Part shown: piece after piece, positions 41,145 through 50,370 of the stretch
Layout of the letters: each line of letters opens with the position of its first letter
Numbering within the stretch: the stretch's first letter is position 1
Assembly: GCF_014287675.1 (NCBI RefSeq)
Contig: NZ_JACOPQ010000001.1
Span: 310,001-374,000 of the forward strand
Direction of reading: 5' to 3'
Length of the DNA stretch: 64,000 nucleotides
Origin: Lawsonibacter faecis
GTDB lineage: Bacteria > Bacillota > Clostridia > Oscillospirales > Oscillospiraceae
Notes under the pieces: generated by a model
Told to the model about the DNA's origin: nothing
What the model saw: only the letters and a program-made list of their open reading frames with translations
The model's database searches: none
Program-made: the position numbers and the translations under genes

Positions 41145-42497
41145 TTACTTGCCCCCGGCCAGCTTCTTCTGGTACCGCACCTCCAGCACGGATAGGAGGA
41201 CAAACGCGCCCACGATGATGATAATGCCGGCGATGGGGCTCTTCATGATGGACATGAGCGCCATCGCGTCGATGCAGTCATGTCCGGTGCCCTCGGCGCC
41301 CACGGCGGCGAAATGGTCGAAGAGCTTATAAGTAAAGCCGGAGAACAAAATGAGCTCCACGCCGTAGACAAAGCCGGAGACCATGGCCCCGATGCGCCCG
41401 CCCAGGGCGTTGCCCATGATACCGGCTACGCCGCCGGTAAAGAAGGCGCCGATGATGGAGACCAGGGGCACCACACCGAACAGGGCGGAGGAGATGAACA
41501 TGGCCACGATCATGCCCAGGGTGGCGAAGATAAAGCCCAGCATCAGCGAATTGGGGGCGAAGCCGAAGAGGGCGGGGACGTCCAGCGCGGGAACCGCGTT
41601 GGGCACCAGCTTGTCGGAGATGCCCTTGAACGCGGGAACCAGCTCGCCCAGCAGCATCCGGACGCCCTGCAGGAGGACCAGCACGCCCGCGGTAAAGCCC
41701 AGGGCCTTCAAAAGGCCGTAGATGATGTAGTTCGTCCCACCGGAGTAAGCGCCCACGGCCTCCGGTCCGGCCATGAGGACCACCAACATATAGAAAATGA
41801 ACATGACGATGGCGATGGACATGGAGGTGTCCTTAAAGAATTTCAGCCCCTCGGGGAGCTTCATGTCCTCGGCGCTCTTGCTGTTGCGTCCCACCAGCTT
41901 GCCCACATAGGCGGAGGAGACGGTGCCCAGCGTGGTGAGGTGTGCGATTGCAATGTCGTTTCCGCCGGTGATCTTGCGGACGATTGGCTGCGCAATGGCG
42001 GGCAGAAGGGTCAGAATCGCGCCCTGGATGACACTGCCAACGCCGATGATCACGCCGCTGCTGAAGCCGGCCTCATAGAGCGAGAACGCAACGGCGACGG
42101 AGCTGATCCACATCATATGGCCGGTGAGGAAAATGTACTTGAGGGGCGTGAACCGGGCCAGGACGATGTTGACCAGGAAGCCCACGCCCATAATGATGGC
42201 GGAGGTGGAGGCGATGACAGGCACCGACTGCTGAATGGCGCCCACGATGATCTCGGACCCGGTTGCGAAGCCGCTGAGCTGGAAGACCTCCTGGAACAGC
42301 CCGACAAACGGGAGAATTTCGGTGACGAGAAGGCTGGAGCCTGCCGAGAGCACCAGGTAGCCCAGTGCTGTCTTCACCGTGCCGGAGAGGACGTCTGGGA
42401 ACCTCTTGCGCTGGGCAATGAGGCCGATGAGGGCCACCACTGCCAGGATGACGGCGGGGGTCTGCAGCAGCTCTAGGAAAAAATTCAAGACTTGCAT
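41145..42497 (-). CDS. PTS EIIC permease, ascorbate (UlaA/SgaT) type
   Basis: This 450-residue membrane protein resembles UlaA/SgaT, not the galactitol GatC family. Characteristic stretches are AVVALIGLIAQRKRFPDVL, GTVKTALGYLVLSAGSSLLV, LARFTPLKYIFLTGHMMW and LGMIVAMFISSALFG. It has about eleven membrane segments. With the EIIB and EIIA genes upstream it forms a complete L-family PTS. UlaA relatives also carry sugars other than ascorbate, and the enzymes in this operon point to an amino sugar or related hexose. Confidence 0.9.
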   Translation of the reverse strand: MQVLNFFLELLQTPAVILAVVALIGLIAQRKRFPDVLSGTVKTALGYLVLSAGSSLLVTEILPFVGLFQEVFQLSGFATGSEIIVGAIQQSVPVIASTSAIIMGVGFLVNIVLARFTPLKYIFLTGHMMWISSVAVAFSLYEAGFSSGVIIGVGSVIQGAILTLLPAIAQPIVRKITGGNDIAIAHLTTLGTVSSAYVGKLVGRNSKSAEDMKLPEGLKFFKDTSMSIAIVMFIFYMLVVLMAGPEAVGAYSGGTNYIIYGLLKALGFTAGVLVLLQGVRMLLGELVPAFKGISDKLVPNAVPALDVPALFGFAPNSLMLGFIFATLGMIVAMFISSALFGVVPLVSIIGAFFTGGVAGIMGNALGGRIGAMVSGFVYGVELILFSGFTYKLFDHFAAVGAEGTGHDCIDAMALMSIMKSPIAGIIIIVGAFVLLSVLEVRYQKKLAGGK

Positions 42498-42522
42498 TTG
42501 TACTTCTCCCTCCTCTTTACGA

Positions 42523-42804
42523 TTACATCAGATGGTTCTCTTCCAGGTACCCTTTCAGTTTCTCCCTCACCTCCCCGGTATTGACCACATTGTTGACGAA
42601 GATGACGTTTTTCCGCCCGGCAAAGCGATCGGTAAAGTCGGCAGAGGTGACGATGAGATCGGCGGCCCTGCTGTCCACCGTCCCCGCGTCCCAGTGCTCA
42701 ATCTCATGGCCGGTGGCGCCCAGCTCCTTGAGCGCCTTGTCCACCGTCATTTTCAGAATCAGGCTGGAACCCATGCCCAATCCGCACACACAGACGATAT
42801 GCAT
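42523..42804 (-). CDS. PTS EIIB component, ascorbate (UlaB/SgaB) type
   Basis: This 93-residue phosphotransfer protein starts MHIVCVCGLGMGSSLILKM. Cys7 in CGLGMGSS is the phosphorylated residue, in the P-loop typical of SgaB/lactose-type EIIB. It takes phosphate from the EIIA encoded upstream and passes it to the sugar during transport through EIIC, whose gene starts 25 bp downstream. Confidence 0.93.
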   Translation of the reverse strand: MHIVCVCGLGMGSSLILKMTVDKALKELGATGHEIEHWDAGTVDSRAADLIVTSADFTDRFAGRKNVIFVNNVVNTGEVREKLKGYLEENHLM

Positions 42805-42905
42805 CGTTACCTCCCTCTCGCGCCGGCGGCGGTCAGCTCCCGCCGCGCGCCGCGTCTGCCGTCCTTACGGCGACGGCTGCCGAATTTAAGGGCCCTGTAC
42901 GGGTG

Positions 42906-43640
42906 TTACAGGCAGGATATCAGCTTGTTGTACTTTCTGATGTGCTCGTCATTGATGGCGTCGCCCTTGTCCAGGTTGGAGCTGACGTAAATCGGCGGGG
43001 TGTATCCCGCCTTCACACAGTTCTCCACGGTCTGCGCGATGATGGACTCCATCACGGACATCCCCAGCACCGTGGACGTGCCGCAGAAGTGGGGCTCCAG
43101 CCCCTCCATCTCCAGCGCCGCGTCGCCGCTGACGCACTTGATATCGATGGCCACATCAGCTACGTCCATCAAATTCTTGCCGCTGGAATGGCGGGAGGAG
43201 GTGGTGCCGGCGAACTGCTTTGACACCAGCGCAACCACCGTCATGCCGATTTTTTTGGCCTCCAGCGCCATGTCGACCACGCCGGCGTTGCGCCCGGAGA
43301 TGGACACGATAATCATGGTGTCCCGGGGGTCCACGTCCTCCAGCTCCAGATAATTCCCGGTAAAGCCCTCCACCCGCTCCTGAAGGGTGCTCAGCTTGGC
43401 CTTGGGGAAGAGCGCCAGATGGGGAATCAGCAGCGCGTTGACGGGGACCAGCCCGCCGGCCCGGTAAAATACCTCCATGGCGAACATTTGGGAATGTCCG
43501 CAGCCAAACACATGGATGACCCGGCCGCTGCACACGGAAGCCGCGCAGTATTCCGCAGCCTTCTCAATATTGGCGGCCTCCTCGTCGAATTGCTGCTCCA
43601 ACTGCCGGGTGATGACCCCCTGATACTCTCTAAACTTCAC
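42906..43640 (-). CDS. SIS-domain phosphosugar isomerase-like protein
   Basis: This 244-residue protein has a single SIS domain: VIHVFGCGHSQMFAMEVFYRA, MIIVSISGRNAGVVDMALEA and LVSKQFAGTTSSRHSSG. It matches the stand-alone SIS proteins of the UPF0309 group, often found beside amino-sugar genes. It overlaps the EIIA gene by four bases (ATGA). It may isomerise or deaminate a phosphorylated amino sugar, or act as a sensor. A GC-rich gap of 101 bp with a small possible hairpin separates it from the EIIB gene. Confidence 0.85.
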   Translation of the reverse strand: MKFREYQGVITRQLEQQFDEEAANIEKAAEYCAASVCSGRVIHVFGCGHSQMFAMEVFYRAGGLVPVNALLIPHLALFPKAKLSTLQERVEGFTGNYLELEDVDPRDTMIIVSISGRNAGVVDMALEAKKIGMTVVALVSKQFAGTTSSRHSSGKNLMDVADVAIDIKCVSGDAALEMEGLEPHFCGTSTVLGMSVMESIIAQTVENCVKAGYTPPIYVSSNLDKGDAINDEHIRKYNKLISCL

Positions 43641-44083
43641 GCTATGTCCGCTCCTTCTTGTATTTTTTTCAGGATATCGCTCTTCCTGCCGTGATTGCGG
43701 AGCAGGAACAGAAATTCCTCGTCCTGGAGCAACGCCCCCAGCTCCCGCATCAGTTCCAAATGGCTCTTGCTGTCCACCGCCGCAAACACGATGGCCGCCT
43801 TGATCCGCTTATCGTTCAGGTAGACCGGTTCTCTGAGCACCGCCATGCTCATGGAAAGCTTTTTTACGCCCGCCTCCGGGCGTCCGTGAAAAAAGGCCAG
43901 ATCCTCCACCACAACCATGTAGGAGCCAAACTCATGCACCGTGTCCTTAATCGACTGCAGGAACCGCGGTTCCACCGCCCCCTGTTTTACAAGCGGGCCT
44001 CCCCCGATATCCACCAGCTCTTCCCATGTTTCACATACGACGTCATCCAGATAGGTCTCATCTGTAATCAGGTCTTTTATCAT
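43637..44083 (-). CDS. PTS EIIA component (fructose/mannitol/ascorbate type)
   Basis: This 148-residue EIIA of the PTS_EIIA_2 family has the phosphorylated His66 in LAFFHGRPEAG and the typical KAAIVFAAVDSKSHLELM stretch. It accepts phosphate from HPr and gives it to EIIB. It is the first gene of the minus-strand operon and lies divergent from the GntR regulator. Confidence 0.92.
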   Translation of the reverse strand: MIKDLITDETYLDDVVCETWEELVDIGGGPLVKQGAVEPRFLQSIKDTVHEFGSYMVVVEDLAFFHGRPEAGVKKLSMSMAVLREPVYLNDKRIKAAIVFAAVDSKSHLELMRELGALLQDEEFLFLLRNHGRKSDILKKIQEGADIA

Positions 44084-44273
44084 ACCATTGTCCTCCCTTC
44101 TTACGGGGCCATTTTGTCATATTGCAATAATAAAGACAATAGCTTTTCTTCATTTATGTCCAATCTGATGAAGGTACGCAAACCGGATACATACCAATTC
44201 ACCACTTATCTCCTTTTGCTTGACTGCAAGTGGTTCTATTGTTATAATCCAAGTGAAAAGAGGGTGACATCAC
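44084..44273. promoter_or_regulatory. Divergent promoter region of the PTS operon and gntR/nagA
   Basis: This AT-rich region of 190 bp serves both sides. A clear plus-strand promoter ends at 44248. On the minus strand a TTGGAC/TATTGT pair near 44140-44165 is possible but weak. The GntR protein presumably binds here; no clean palindrome typical of NagR/DasR sites was found. Confidence 0.55.
44220..44248 (+). promoter_or_regulatory. Sigma-A promoter of gntR-nagA
   Basis: TTGACT (44220-44225), a 17-bp spacer and perfect TATAAT (44243-44248) lie 26 bp before the start of the regulator gene. Confidence 0.88.
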
Positions 44274-45011
44274 ATGAACGAGTTTCCTCTCTACCGCCAG
44301 ATCTACCTCGACCTGCAGGAAAAAATCGAAAACGGGTTTTACTCGGAGAATACCGCTCTCCCGGCGGAGCGGGTTCTGTGCGAGATGTACCATGTGAGCC
44401 GCTCCACCATCCGGCGCACGCTGGACGATCTGCAGCAGAACGGCTATATCGTTAAGGCACAGGGGAACGGGAATTTTGTGAAGCCCAAGATGTTTGACCA
44501 GGGCCTGACCAAATTTCACTCCTTTGCCGGAAACTTAAAGGCGCAGGGCATCCTGATCAAAAATAAAATCCTGGGCTATGAGCTGATTGAGACCGACAGA
44601 TACCTCAGCTCCCTGGATATCGTCAAGCGCGACACGCCCCCCGGCTCCCGGTGGCATAAGCTCACCCGCCTGCGCTCCGCCGAGACCTATCCGCTGATGA
44701 TTGAGACCAGCTATCTGCTCCAGAGCCGTTTTCTATCGCTGAAGATGGACGTGCTCCGGGAGGGGTCCCTCTATGCCTATCTGGAGAATTTCTACGGTAT
44801 GGAGATCACCGACGCCTATGAGACCCTCTCTCCCCTGACTCCAAACGTCAACGAGCGAATGCTTCTGCAGATTCAAACCCATGTCTCCTGTATGCTGTGC
44901 GAACGGTTTTGCCATGAGCGGGAATACCTGATTGCAATCCACCGCACCGTGGTCCGCGGGGACAAGTTCAAGTTCAAAGTCGCCTACTATGTGGATGAGG
45001 CAATTACCTGA
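44274..45011 (+). CDS. GntR-family (HutC/UTRA) transcriptional regulator
   Basis: This 245-residue regulator has an N-terminal winged helix (LYRQIYLDLQEKIENGFY; VSRSTIRRTLDDLQQNGYI) and a C-terminal UTRA ligand domain (LRSAETYPLMIETSYLL). This is the NagR/AgaR-like layout that senses amino-sugar phosphates. It starts at 44274 behind AGAGGG. It lies upstream of nagA and divergent from the PTS operon and most probably represses both until the sugar phosphate appears. Confidence 0.92.
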   Translation: MNEFPLYRQIYLDLQEKIENGFYSENTALPAERVLCEMYHVSRSTIRRTLDDLQQNGYIVKAQGNGNFVKPKMFDQGLTKFHSFAGNLKAQGILIKNKILGYELIETDRYLSSLDIVKRDTPPGSRWHKLTRLRSAETYPLMIETSYLLQSRFLSLKMDVLREGSLYAYLENFYGMEITDAYETLSPLTPNVNERMLLQIQTHVSCMLCERFCHEREYLIAIHRTVVRGDKFKFKVAYYVDEAIT

Positions 45012-45047
45012 AGCCCTTCACCTACTGAAGCTATTTGAGGTATATTT

Positions 45048-46181
45048 ATGCAGATTATCAACGGCGCGGTATTTAGTGATGACGGCGCGTTCCACCGTCT
45101 GAGCCTTGCCACAAACGGCGAGCTCATTGGATCGCTGGGGGCGGTTTCCCCCGCCGCCGGCCCCGACGTGCTGGATGCCGAGGGCTGCTATGTCGTCCCC
45201 GGGCTGGTGGACATCCATATCCACGGGGCCATGGGCGCCGACTTCAGCGACGGGACGGCGGATGCCGTTGAGACCATATCCCGCTACCTGCTGACCCAGG
45301 GCGTCACCAGCTTTCTCGGGACCTCCATGGCCCTCCCGGAGGCGCGGCTGGCCGGGATATATGCATCCGCCCGCCCCCTCATCGGCCAAACCGTCCCCGG
45401 CTGTGCGGCGCTGCGCGGCATCAATATGGAGGGCCCCTTTTTCAATCCGGAAAAGCGGGGCGCACAGAATCCCCGGTATATCATACCGCCCGATTTCGGG
45501 ATGTTCTCCCGGCTGAATGAGGCCAGCGGAGGAAATATCCGCACCGTGGCCATCGCTCCGGAGCGGGAGGGCGGCCTGGAGTTCACCCGCCGGGCGAGCA
45601 AAGTCTGCAGCGTGTCCCTGGGCCACTCCTGCGCCGATTATGAGACCGCCCGCGAGGCGCTCTCCTGCGGCGCCAGCCATATCACCCACCTGTTCAACGG
45701 CATGCCGCCCTTCCACCACCGTGACCCCGGCATCGTGGGGGCCGCTGCGGATTCCGGCGCCTATGCGGAGCTCATCTGCGACGGCCTGCATCTCCACCCG
45801 GCCATGGTCCGCTCCGTATTCCGCCTGTTCGGCGATGACCGCGTGTGCCTCATCAGCGACTCCATGCGGGCCTGCGGAATGCCCGACGGCCGATATGACC
45901 TGGGCGGCCAGGCCGTCACCGTGGCGGGCGGAGCGGCCACTATACCGGGCGGCTCCCTGGCCGGCAGCGTCACCGTGCTGACGGACTGTATGCGCAGGGC
46001 CGTCCAATTCGGCGTTCCTCTGGAGTCCGCCCTGAAGGCCTCCACCGTCAATCCCGCCAAATCAGTCGGGCTGGATGCGGCGGTGGGAAGCCTCACCCCG
46101 GGAAAACGGGCCGATATTGTCATTTTTAATCGGGATCTCTCCATCAGACGCATTCTATTCGGCGGCCGGATCGTGGCTTAA
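45048..46181 (+). CDS. nagA: N-acetylglucosamine/galactosamine-6-phosphate deacetylase
   Basis: This 377-residue amidohydrolase removes the acetyl group from N-acetylhexosamine-6-phosphate. It shows the metal-binding DIHIHGAMG, the EGPFFNPEKRGAQN loop, HLFNGMPPFHHRDPG and the catalytic Asp in CLISDSMRACGMPDG. AGA-type enzymes for GalNAc-6-phosphate cannot be told apart from NagA by sequence alone. With the AgaS-like and GatZ/KbaZ proteins nearby, AgaA activity is a real option. Confidence 0.93.
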   Translation: MQIINGAVFSDDGAFHRLSLATNGELIGSLGAVSPAAGPDVLDAEGCYVVPGLVDIHIHGAMGADFSDGTADAVETISRYLLTQGVTSFLGTSMALPEARLAGIYASARPLIGQTVPGCAALRGINMEGPFFNPEKRGAQNPRYIIPPDFGMFSRLNEASGGNIRTVAIAPEREGGLEFTRRASKVCSVSLGHSCADYETAREALSCGASHITHLFNGMPPFHHRDPGIVGAAADSGAYAELICDGLHLHPAMVRSVFRLFGDDRVCLISDSMRACGMPDGRYDLGGQAVTVAGGAATIPGGSLAGSVTVLTDCMRRAVQFGVPLESALKASTVNPAKSVGLDAAVGSLTPGKRADIVIFNRDLSIRRILFGGRIVA

Positions 46182-46201
46182 TATACTGATATTGTGCATA
46201 A

Positions 46202-46248
46202 AAAACAACGTTCGCATGGGGTGGCTGTCCCCATGCGAACGTTGTTTT
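46202..46248 (+). terminator. Terminator of gntR-nagA
   Basis: A 20-bp perfect stem (46202-46221 with 46229-46248) flanked by A and T runs begins 20 bp after the nagA stop. Confidence 0.92.
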
Positions 46249-46276
46249 CTGGTCTTATTTCCGTCTCTTAAAATCA

Positions 46277-46315
46277 CGCAGGGGATGGCCGCCGAAAAGG
46301 CGGCCATCCCCTGCG
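46277..46315 (-). terminator. Terminator of the SLH-protein operon
   Basis: A 17-bp perfect stem (46277-46293 with 46299-46315) and a T-rich stretch on the minus strand follow the stop of the 46370-50338 gene. Confidence 0.85.
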
Positions 46316-46369
46316 CTTAGGAGGAAAAAAAGGATATTGGGAAGCCGGGCGATGGAACGCCCCGCATTC

Positions 46370-49300
46370 TCACTTGCTCAGCAGATCTACAAAGCCGGTC
46401 AGTATGACGGCCACCTCCGCCCGCGTGGCGGTATCCCCAGGCCTCAGCGCGCCGCCGCTTATCAGCCCCTTCTCCACAGCCCAGGCCACGGAGGATTCCG
46501 CCCAGGTGCTCACCTGGGCGCTGTCCGTGAAGGGTGCCAGAGCATCCTCCTGAGCGTCCGTATCCAGGCCGAGCAGGGCCGCATAGCGGCACAGGACCGT
46601 AATCAGCATCTCGCGGCTGATCTCCTCCTCCGGCGCAAACAGGCCGCTGCCCACGCCCCGGACGATGCCGTTCTCCGCGGCCCAATCCACAGCTCCGGCG
46701 TACCATGCGCCGCTGTCCACATCGGAGAATTGCCCGGACTGCTCCGCCTCCACACCGCCGGAGAGCCGGTGCAGCACGGTGACAATCATGCCTCTGGTCA
46801 TGCCCGCATCCCCTGTAAAGGTGTGCTCGGACGTGCCTTCAAAGAGGCCCAGGGCGGACACCGTATCCACACCCCTTCTGGCCCAGTGTTCCGCGCCGAT
46901 ATCCTCAAATGCCTTCGCCGCAGGCAGCTCCGCGGGAATTACCACCCGGGCCGCCGTCTTGCCGCCCGCCGCCTTGACGGTGATGGTGCAGCTCTCGCCG
47001 GGGAGGATTCCGGTCTTCACCTCGCTGCCGTCAGGTCTGGTCACGGTCTGCGCGATGGCGCCGTCCGTCCCGGTCGCCCTCACCCGCCTGGTCCCGTCGG
47101 GGTACTCGGTGGTCTGCGTCACATTGCCCTTCGCGTCGGTGACGGTGGTCGTTTTGCTTCCGTCGGCGTTGGTCTCGGTCTTGGTCTTCGGCGGCGCCGA
47201 CGGCCTGCCGGAAGAGCTGGAACCGCCTGTGGACGGGCGGTTTAACAGATCTTGATAGGCCTTCTCCGCGTCCACCAGCTTTTGATAATTACTCACCAGG
47301 GCTTTCTGTTCGTCGGTCAGGGCGTCGTACTTGGCTCTGGCACCCTCAATGGCGGCGCCGCTCCCCGTGGTCACCTCGCCAATGGCGTCAATAGCGTCAA
47401 TGACCGGCGTAATGATATCCCCCGCGGCTTTCAGCCCGATGGTGACGCTGGTCGTCCCCACGGGAAGGATTACGGTTCCGCTTCCGCTGTCAAAGGTACA
47501 GTTTCCGGAGACGTAGGCGATATTGTCCTTCAATACCGGCAGCTCCAGGCTCACCGGATGTTCCGGCCTGTCTCCGGTGAGGGTGAAGTCAATCATTTTT
47601 TCCGTGCTCTCCATGGTATAGCCGATCCGCTGGCCGCTGTTGCAGAGATAGTTGTCAATCTGGACGCGCTCTCCCGGCGCATTGAATGCTGTGGGCAGTC
47701 CCCGCCCGGCGATGAGGGTCCCGTCCGCCCGCTCCGCCAGGAAGGCATCCAGCAGCATCTGGGCGTTTGCTATCTGCCCCGACACATGGGGACAGCCGCC
47801 GGTGCCGCCGGGGACACAGACGTCGTTCAGCAGGAAGGAGTCCGTGGACTGAAACCCATTCTCCCACCAGCCGTAAGGCGCGCTCATTGAATGTTCGATC
47901 ATGTTCAGATAGGCGTCAATGCCGCTGCTGCGATACGCCTCTCCGATGAGCGCGCCTGTAAAGCATCCCGCCTCGCCGGAGTAGATGCCGCCCGAGTCAT
48001 GGGGGGCATCCTGCAGTATTGCTTCGTAAGTCTGGTCCACAAGCTCCCACAGCCGACCGTTCCCCTCTGCACCGAAAAGATAGCCGTTCCAGCTGCTATG
48101 GCCGGGCAGAAAGCTGCCCTTACCTCCTCCGACGTTCTGTCCGCCAATCGCGGCAGGCAGGACCTCGGCATCCGCCAAAACAGCCTCCAGACTCTCCAGC
48201 AGGCTTTCGTACTCTGTAGCGGCCCAATCCCGCTCAGTCTCATATGTCTCTTCACCGGTCTCGACGTAGAGCTGCTCACAGATATATCGGTATGCCAGCA
48301 GACCGTTAAGCGCCGTCAGGTTATCCGCAGTCCAGTAGTTCATCAAGCCCTGTGAGTCGGTCTGTTTCATAATCCTGGCCGCTGATCCGTCTTCCAGCAC
48401 GGCTCCGGCATATTCCACCCGGTCCGCTGCAATCCTATGGGCGCTGGTCCGCAGGCCGGTTACTTTTCCGGTGTCTTCAAAGAATCCGATTACGGTAGGG
48501 TAATCCCACGTTTTCTGAAGGTAGATGGCAAAGGGTTGGGCTGCCTGCCATGCGCCCCTGGACGAGGTGAGCTTTCTCAGCGTGGTCTGGGCATAGTCGG
48601 CAAAGCCGTCTGTATGCCCCAGCTGGACCAGCGCCGTCAACATTTCCAGCGCCGCTGTATCAACCAGCTGTTCGTATGCAGTCACCCGCTCGCCGGCATG
48701 GAGTTCACTCCCGTCCGCTGCGATAAGCAGGTCGATGTAAGCCGCCTTATATGCCTCTGTCACTCTCGCGTATTCGCTGGGCATATCCTGAATATCCACA
48801 ATACCCGACAGGCGTTCGTCCCAGTAGCCCTTCATATGGTCAAAATGTATATCAAACGTATCTATCTGTTCCACCAGAACTGTATCCGAGGGAAATGTGT
48901 ACTGTCCGTTAAAGCGGTCGGCAAAAACACAGTAATCCCGTACCACTGTCCCGCCGCCGGGCACAGTGGTCTCATTTTTCGCATCTTCGTTGATGGGAAT
49001 CAGCTTGCTGCTGACCTGGGGAAGAGTCTTGGCGTCGTCGGTTGTGTTTGTGGTCGTCATCCGGGAGAAGACCACCTCATATCTTCTCTCGTTGATAAAT
49101 ACTTCATCGGCAAAGCTCTCGACGGTATGCTGCATACCCAGTTTATCATACTGACTGATGAGGCAAGGGAGATACCCTTCGGCGCGGCTCCACTCCACCG
49201 AGCCGTCGGGGAGGTCGGACACGCCGAAATTGATTATGGCGTTCCCGTTGCCGGGAAGCTGGTAAGAGCCGTCCGCCCAGGCCAGAGGCGCGCCAGCGTC

Positions 49301-50338
49301 CCCCTCCCAGCCGAAGAAGGCAGTCAGCCCCGGGGCGTAGCTGTTGGCGTAGTATCCTGTACCGGGATCTGCCTCCAATGTAGCCAGGAACTTGGTGATA
49401 AAGTAGCAGGACATCGCTGCGTCTTCATCGGTCAAATCAGGGCGTTCAAGGAGGGCTTCCGCCGTGGCCAGAGTGCTTTTCAGGGTGGCGTATTTCTCAC
49501 GGCCCAAGTCTACTTCCTCAAGCCATCGGTTCCCTTCCTGTATGGCTCCGCCCAGCTTCTCAACCGCTCCCTCAGTCTCCAATTCCAGCGTGGAGAGGGT
49601 CGCGGCGAAGAGGCAGATCATCTCACACCCCACGCCGGTGTCTTTCAATTTTCCGCGGACCTCAAGAGCGACCCCGGGTTCTGCGGTAACGGTATACACC
49701 CAGGTATGCCTGTTCTGCTCCGTGTCATAGTGATAATTGTTGTCTACATAGACCAGCTCGCCGTCGGCGTACACCGAGACCTCCAGTCCGGCCCAAAGCG
49801 CGCCCGAATAGAGCGTCAGGATTTGTGTCTCTTCAGCGGCCGGAATGGTTACGCTCCACCCCACCTCGGTGCCGTCGGGGAATACACCGCCCTCGCTCCA
49901 CCACGATCCATAGGCGTCGTAGAGCAGGCAGGCCCCGTCGGTCTCCGTGGCGCTCGTGTTGTTGACGCCGTCAGTCCAGGTATAGGTGGACTTTATGTCG
50001 TTCTGGTCGCCCAGCAGAGTTCCGCCCAGCCAGGTCATGGTGTCTTTCATCTGCCCGTACTGGATGATATCCACCGCCTCGCCAGACGCGGCCTTTTTCT
50101 GATCCTGAGGGGAGGGATTCTCCATCTTATCCTTTTGGTTTCCCACAAAAATCCAGTCTACCGTACCTTCGGCAGTGAGGTCGAAGACACCATCCGGGAG
50201 ATCCTCCAGCTCCACCAGCACCAGGGGGTCCATATTCAGTCCCCCACCGTCAACCGCAAATGCCGACACCGGCAGCAACGCGCTTATCACCAGCGCCGCC
50301 ATCAGAACGAAAGACAACGCTTTCTTAATCTTTTTCAT
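46370..50338 (-). CDS. SLH-anchored surface protein, glycosidase-like (1322 residues)
   Basis: A signal peptide (ALSFVLMAALVISALLPVSAFA) is followed by about 1000 residues of extracellular domains and a C-terminal anchor. Residues near 640-830 are helix-rich with motifs of a six-hairpin, alpha/alpha-barrel enzyme (LLAYRYICEQLYVETGEETY; HSSWNGYLFGAEGNGRLWEL; GCFTGALIGEAYR), so a glycoside hydrolase role is possible but not assigned. A small helical unit (YDALTDEQKALVSNYQKLVD) near 1010 precedes a Thr/Asp-rich linker and three SLH domains (about 1142-1320, ending TRAEVAVILTGFVD). SLH domains bind pyruvylated wall polymers. It is cotranscribed with the next upstream SLH protein (32-bp gap). Confidence 0.82.
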   Translation of the reverse strand: MKKIKKALSFVLMAALVISALLPVSAFAVDGGGLNMDPLVLVELEDLPDGVFDLTAEGTVDWIFVGNQKDKMENPSPQDQKKAASGEAVDIIQYGQMKDTMTWLGGTLLGDQNDIKSTYTWTDGVNNTSATETDGACLLYDAYGSWWSEGGVFPDGTEVGWSVTIPAAEETQILTLYSGALWAGLEVSVYADGELVYVDNNYHYDTEQNRHTWVYTVTAEPGVALEVRGKLKDTGVGCEMICLFAATLSTLELETEGAVEKLGGAIQEGNRWLEEVDLGREKYATLKSTLATAEALLERPDLTDEDAAMSCYFITKFLATLEADPGTGYYANSYAPGLTAFFGWEGDAGAPLAWADGSYQLPGNGNAIINFGVSDLPDGSVEWSRAEGYLPCLISQYDKLGMQHTVESFADEVFINERRYEVVFSRMTTTNTTDDAKTLPQVSSKLIPINEDAKNETTVPGGGTVVRDYCVFADRFNGQYTFPSDTVLVEQIDTFDIHFDHMKGYWDERLSGIVDIQDMPSEYARVTEAYKAAYIDLLIAADGSELHAGERVTAYEQLVDTAALEMLTALVQLGHTDGFADYAQTTLRKLTSSRGAWQAAQPFAIYLQKTWDYPTVIGFFEDTGKVTGLRTSAHRIAADRVEYAGAVLEDGSAARIMKQTDSQGLMNYWTADNLTALNGLLAYRYICEQLYVETGEETYETERDWAATEYESLLESLEAVLADAEVLPAAIGGQNVGGGKGSFLPGHSSWNGYLFGAEGNGRLWELVDQTYEAILQDAPHDSGGIYSGEAGCFTGALIGEAYRSSGIDAYLNMIEHSMSAPYGWWENGFQSTDSFLLNDVCVPGGTGGCPHVSGQIANAQMLLDAFLAERADGTLIAGRGLPTAFNAPGERVQIDNYLCNSGQRIGYTMESTEKMIDFTLTGDRPEHPVSLELPVLKDNIAYVSGNCTFDSGSGTVILPVGTTSVTIGLKAAGDIITPVIDAIDAIGEVTTGSGAAIEGARAKYDALTDEQKALVSNYQKLVDAEKAYQDLLNRPSTGGSSSSGRPSAPPKTKTETNADGSKTTTVTDAKGNVTQTTEYPDGTRRVRATGTDGAIAQTVTRPDGSEVKTGILPGESCTITVKAAGGKTAARVVIPAELPAAKAFEDIGAEHWARRGVDTVSALGLFEGTSEHTFTGDAGMTRGMIVTVLHRLSGGVEAEQSGQFSDVDSGAWYAGAVDWAAENGIVRGVGSGLFAPEEEISREMLITVLCRYAALLGLDTDAQEDALAPFTDSAQVSTWAESSVAWAVEKGLISGGALRPGDTATRAEVAVILTGFVDLLSK

Positions 50339-50370
50339 GGAATGCTCCTCCTTTCTTCCGTACCTCCGGA

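Noticed and set aside
41145..42497. Reading the PTS permease as galactitol EIIC (GatC), tempting because of the GatZ-like gene
   Set aside because: The sequence motifs and the SgaB-type EIIB fit the ascorbate (Ula/Sga) class, not GatC.
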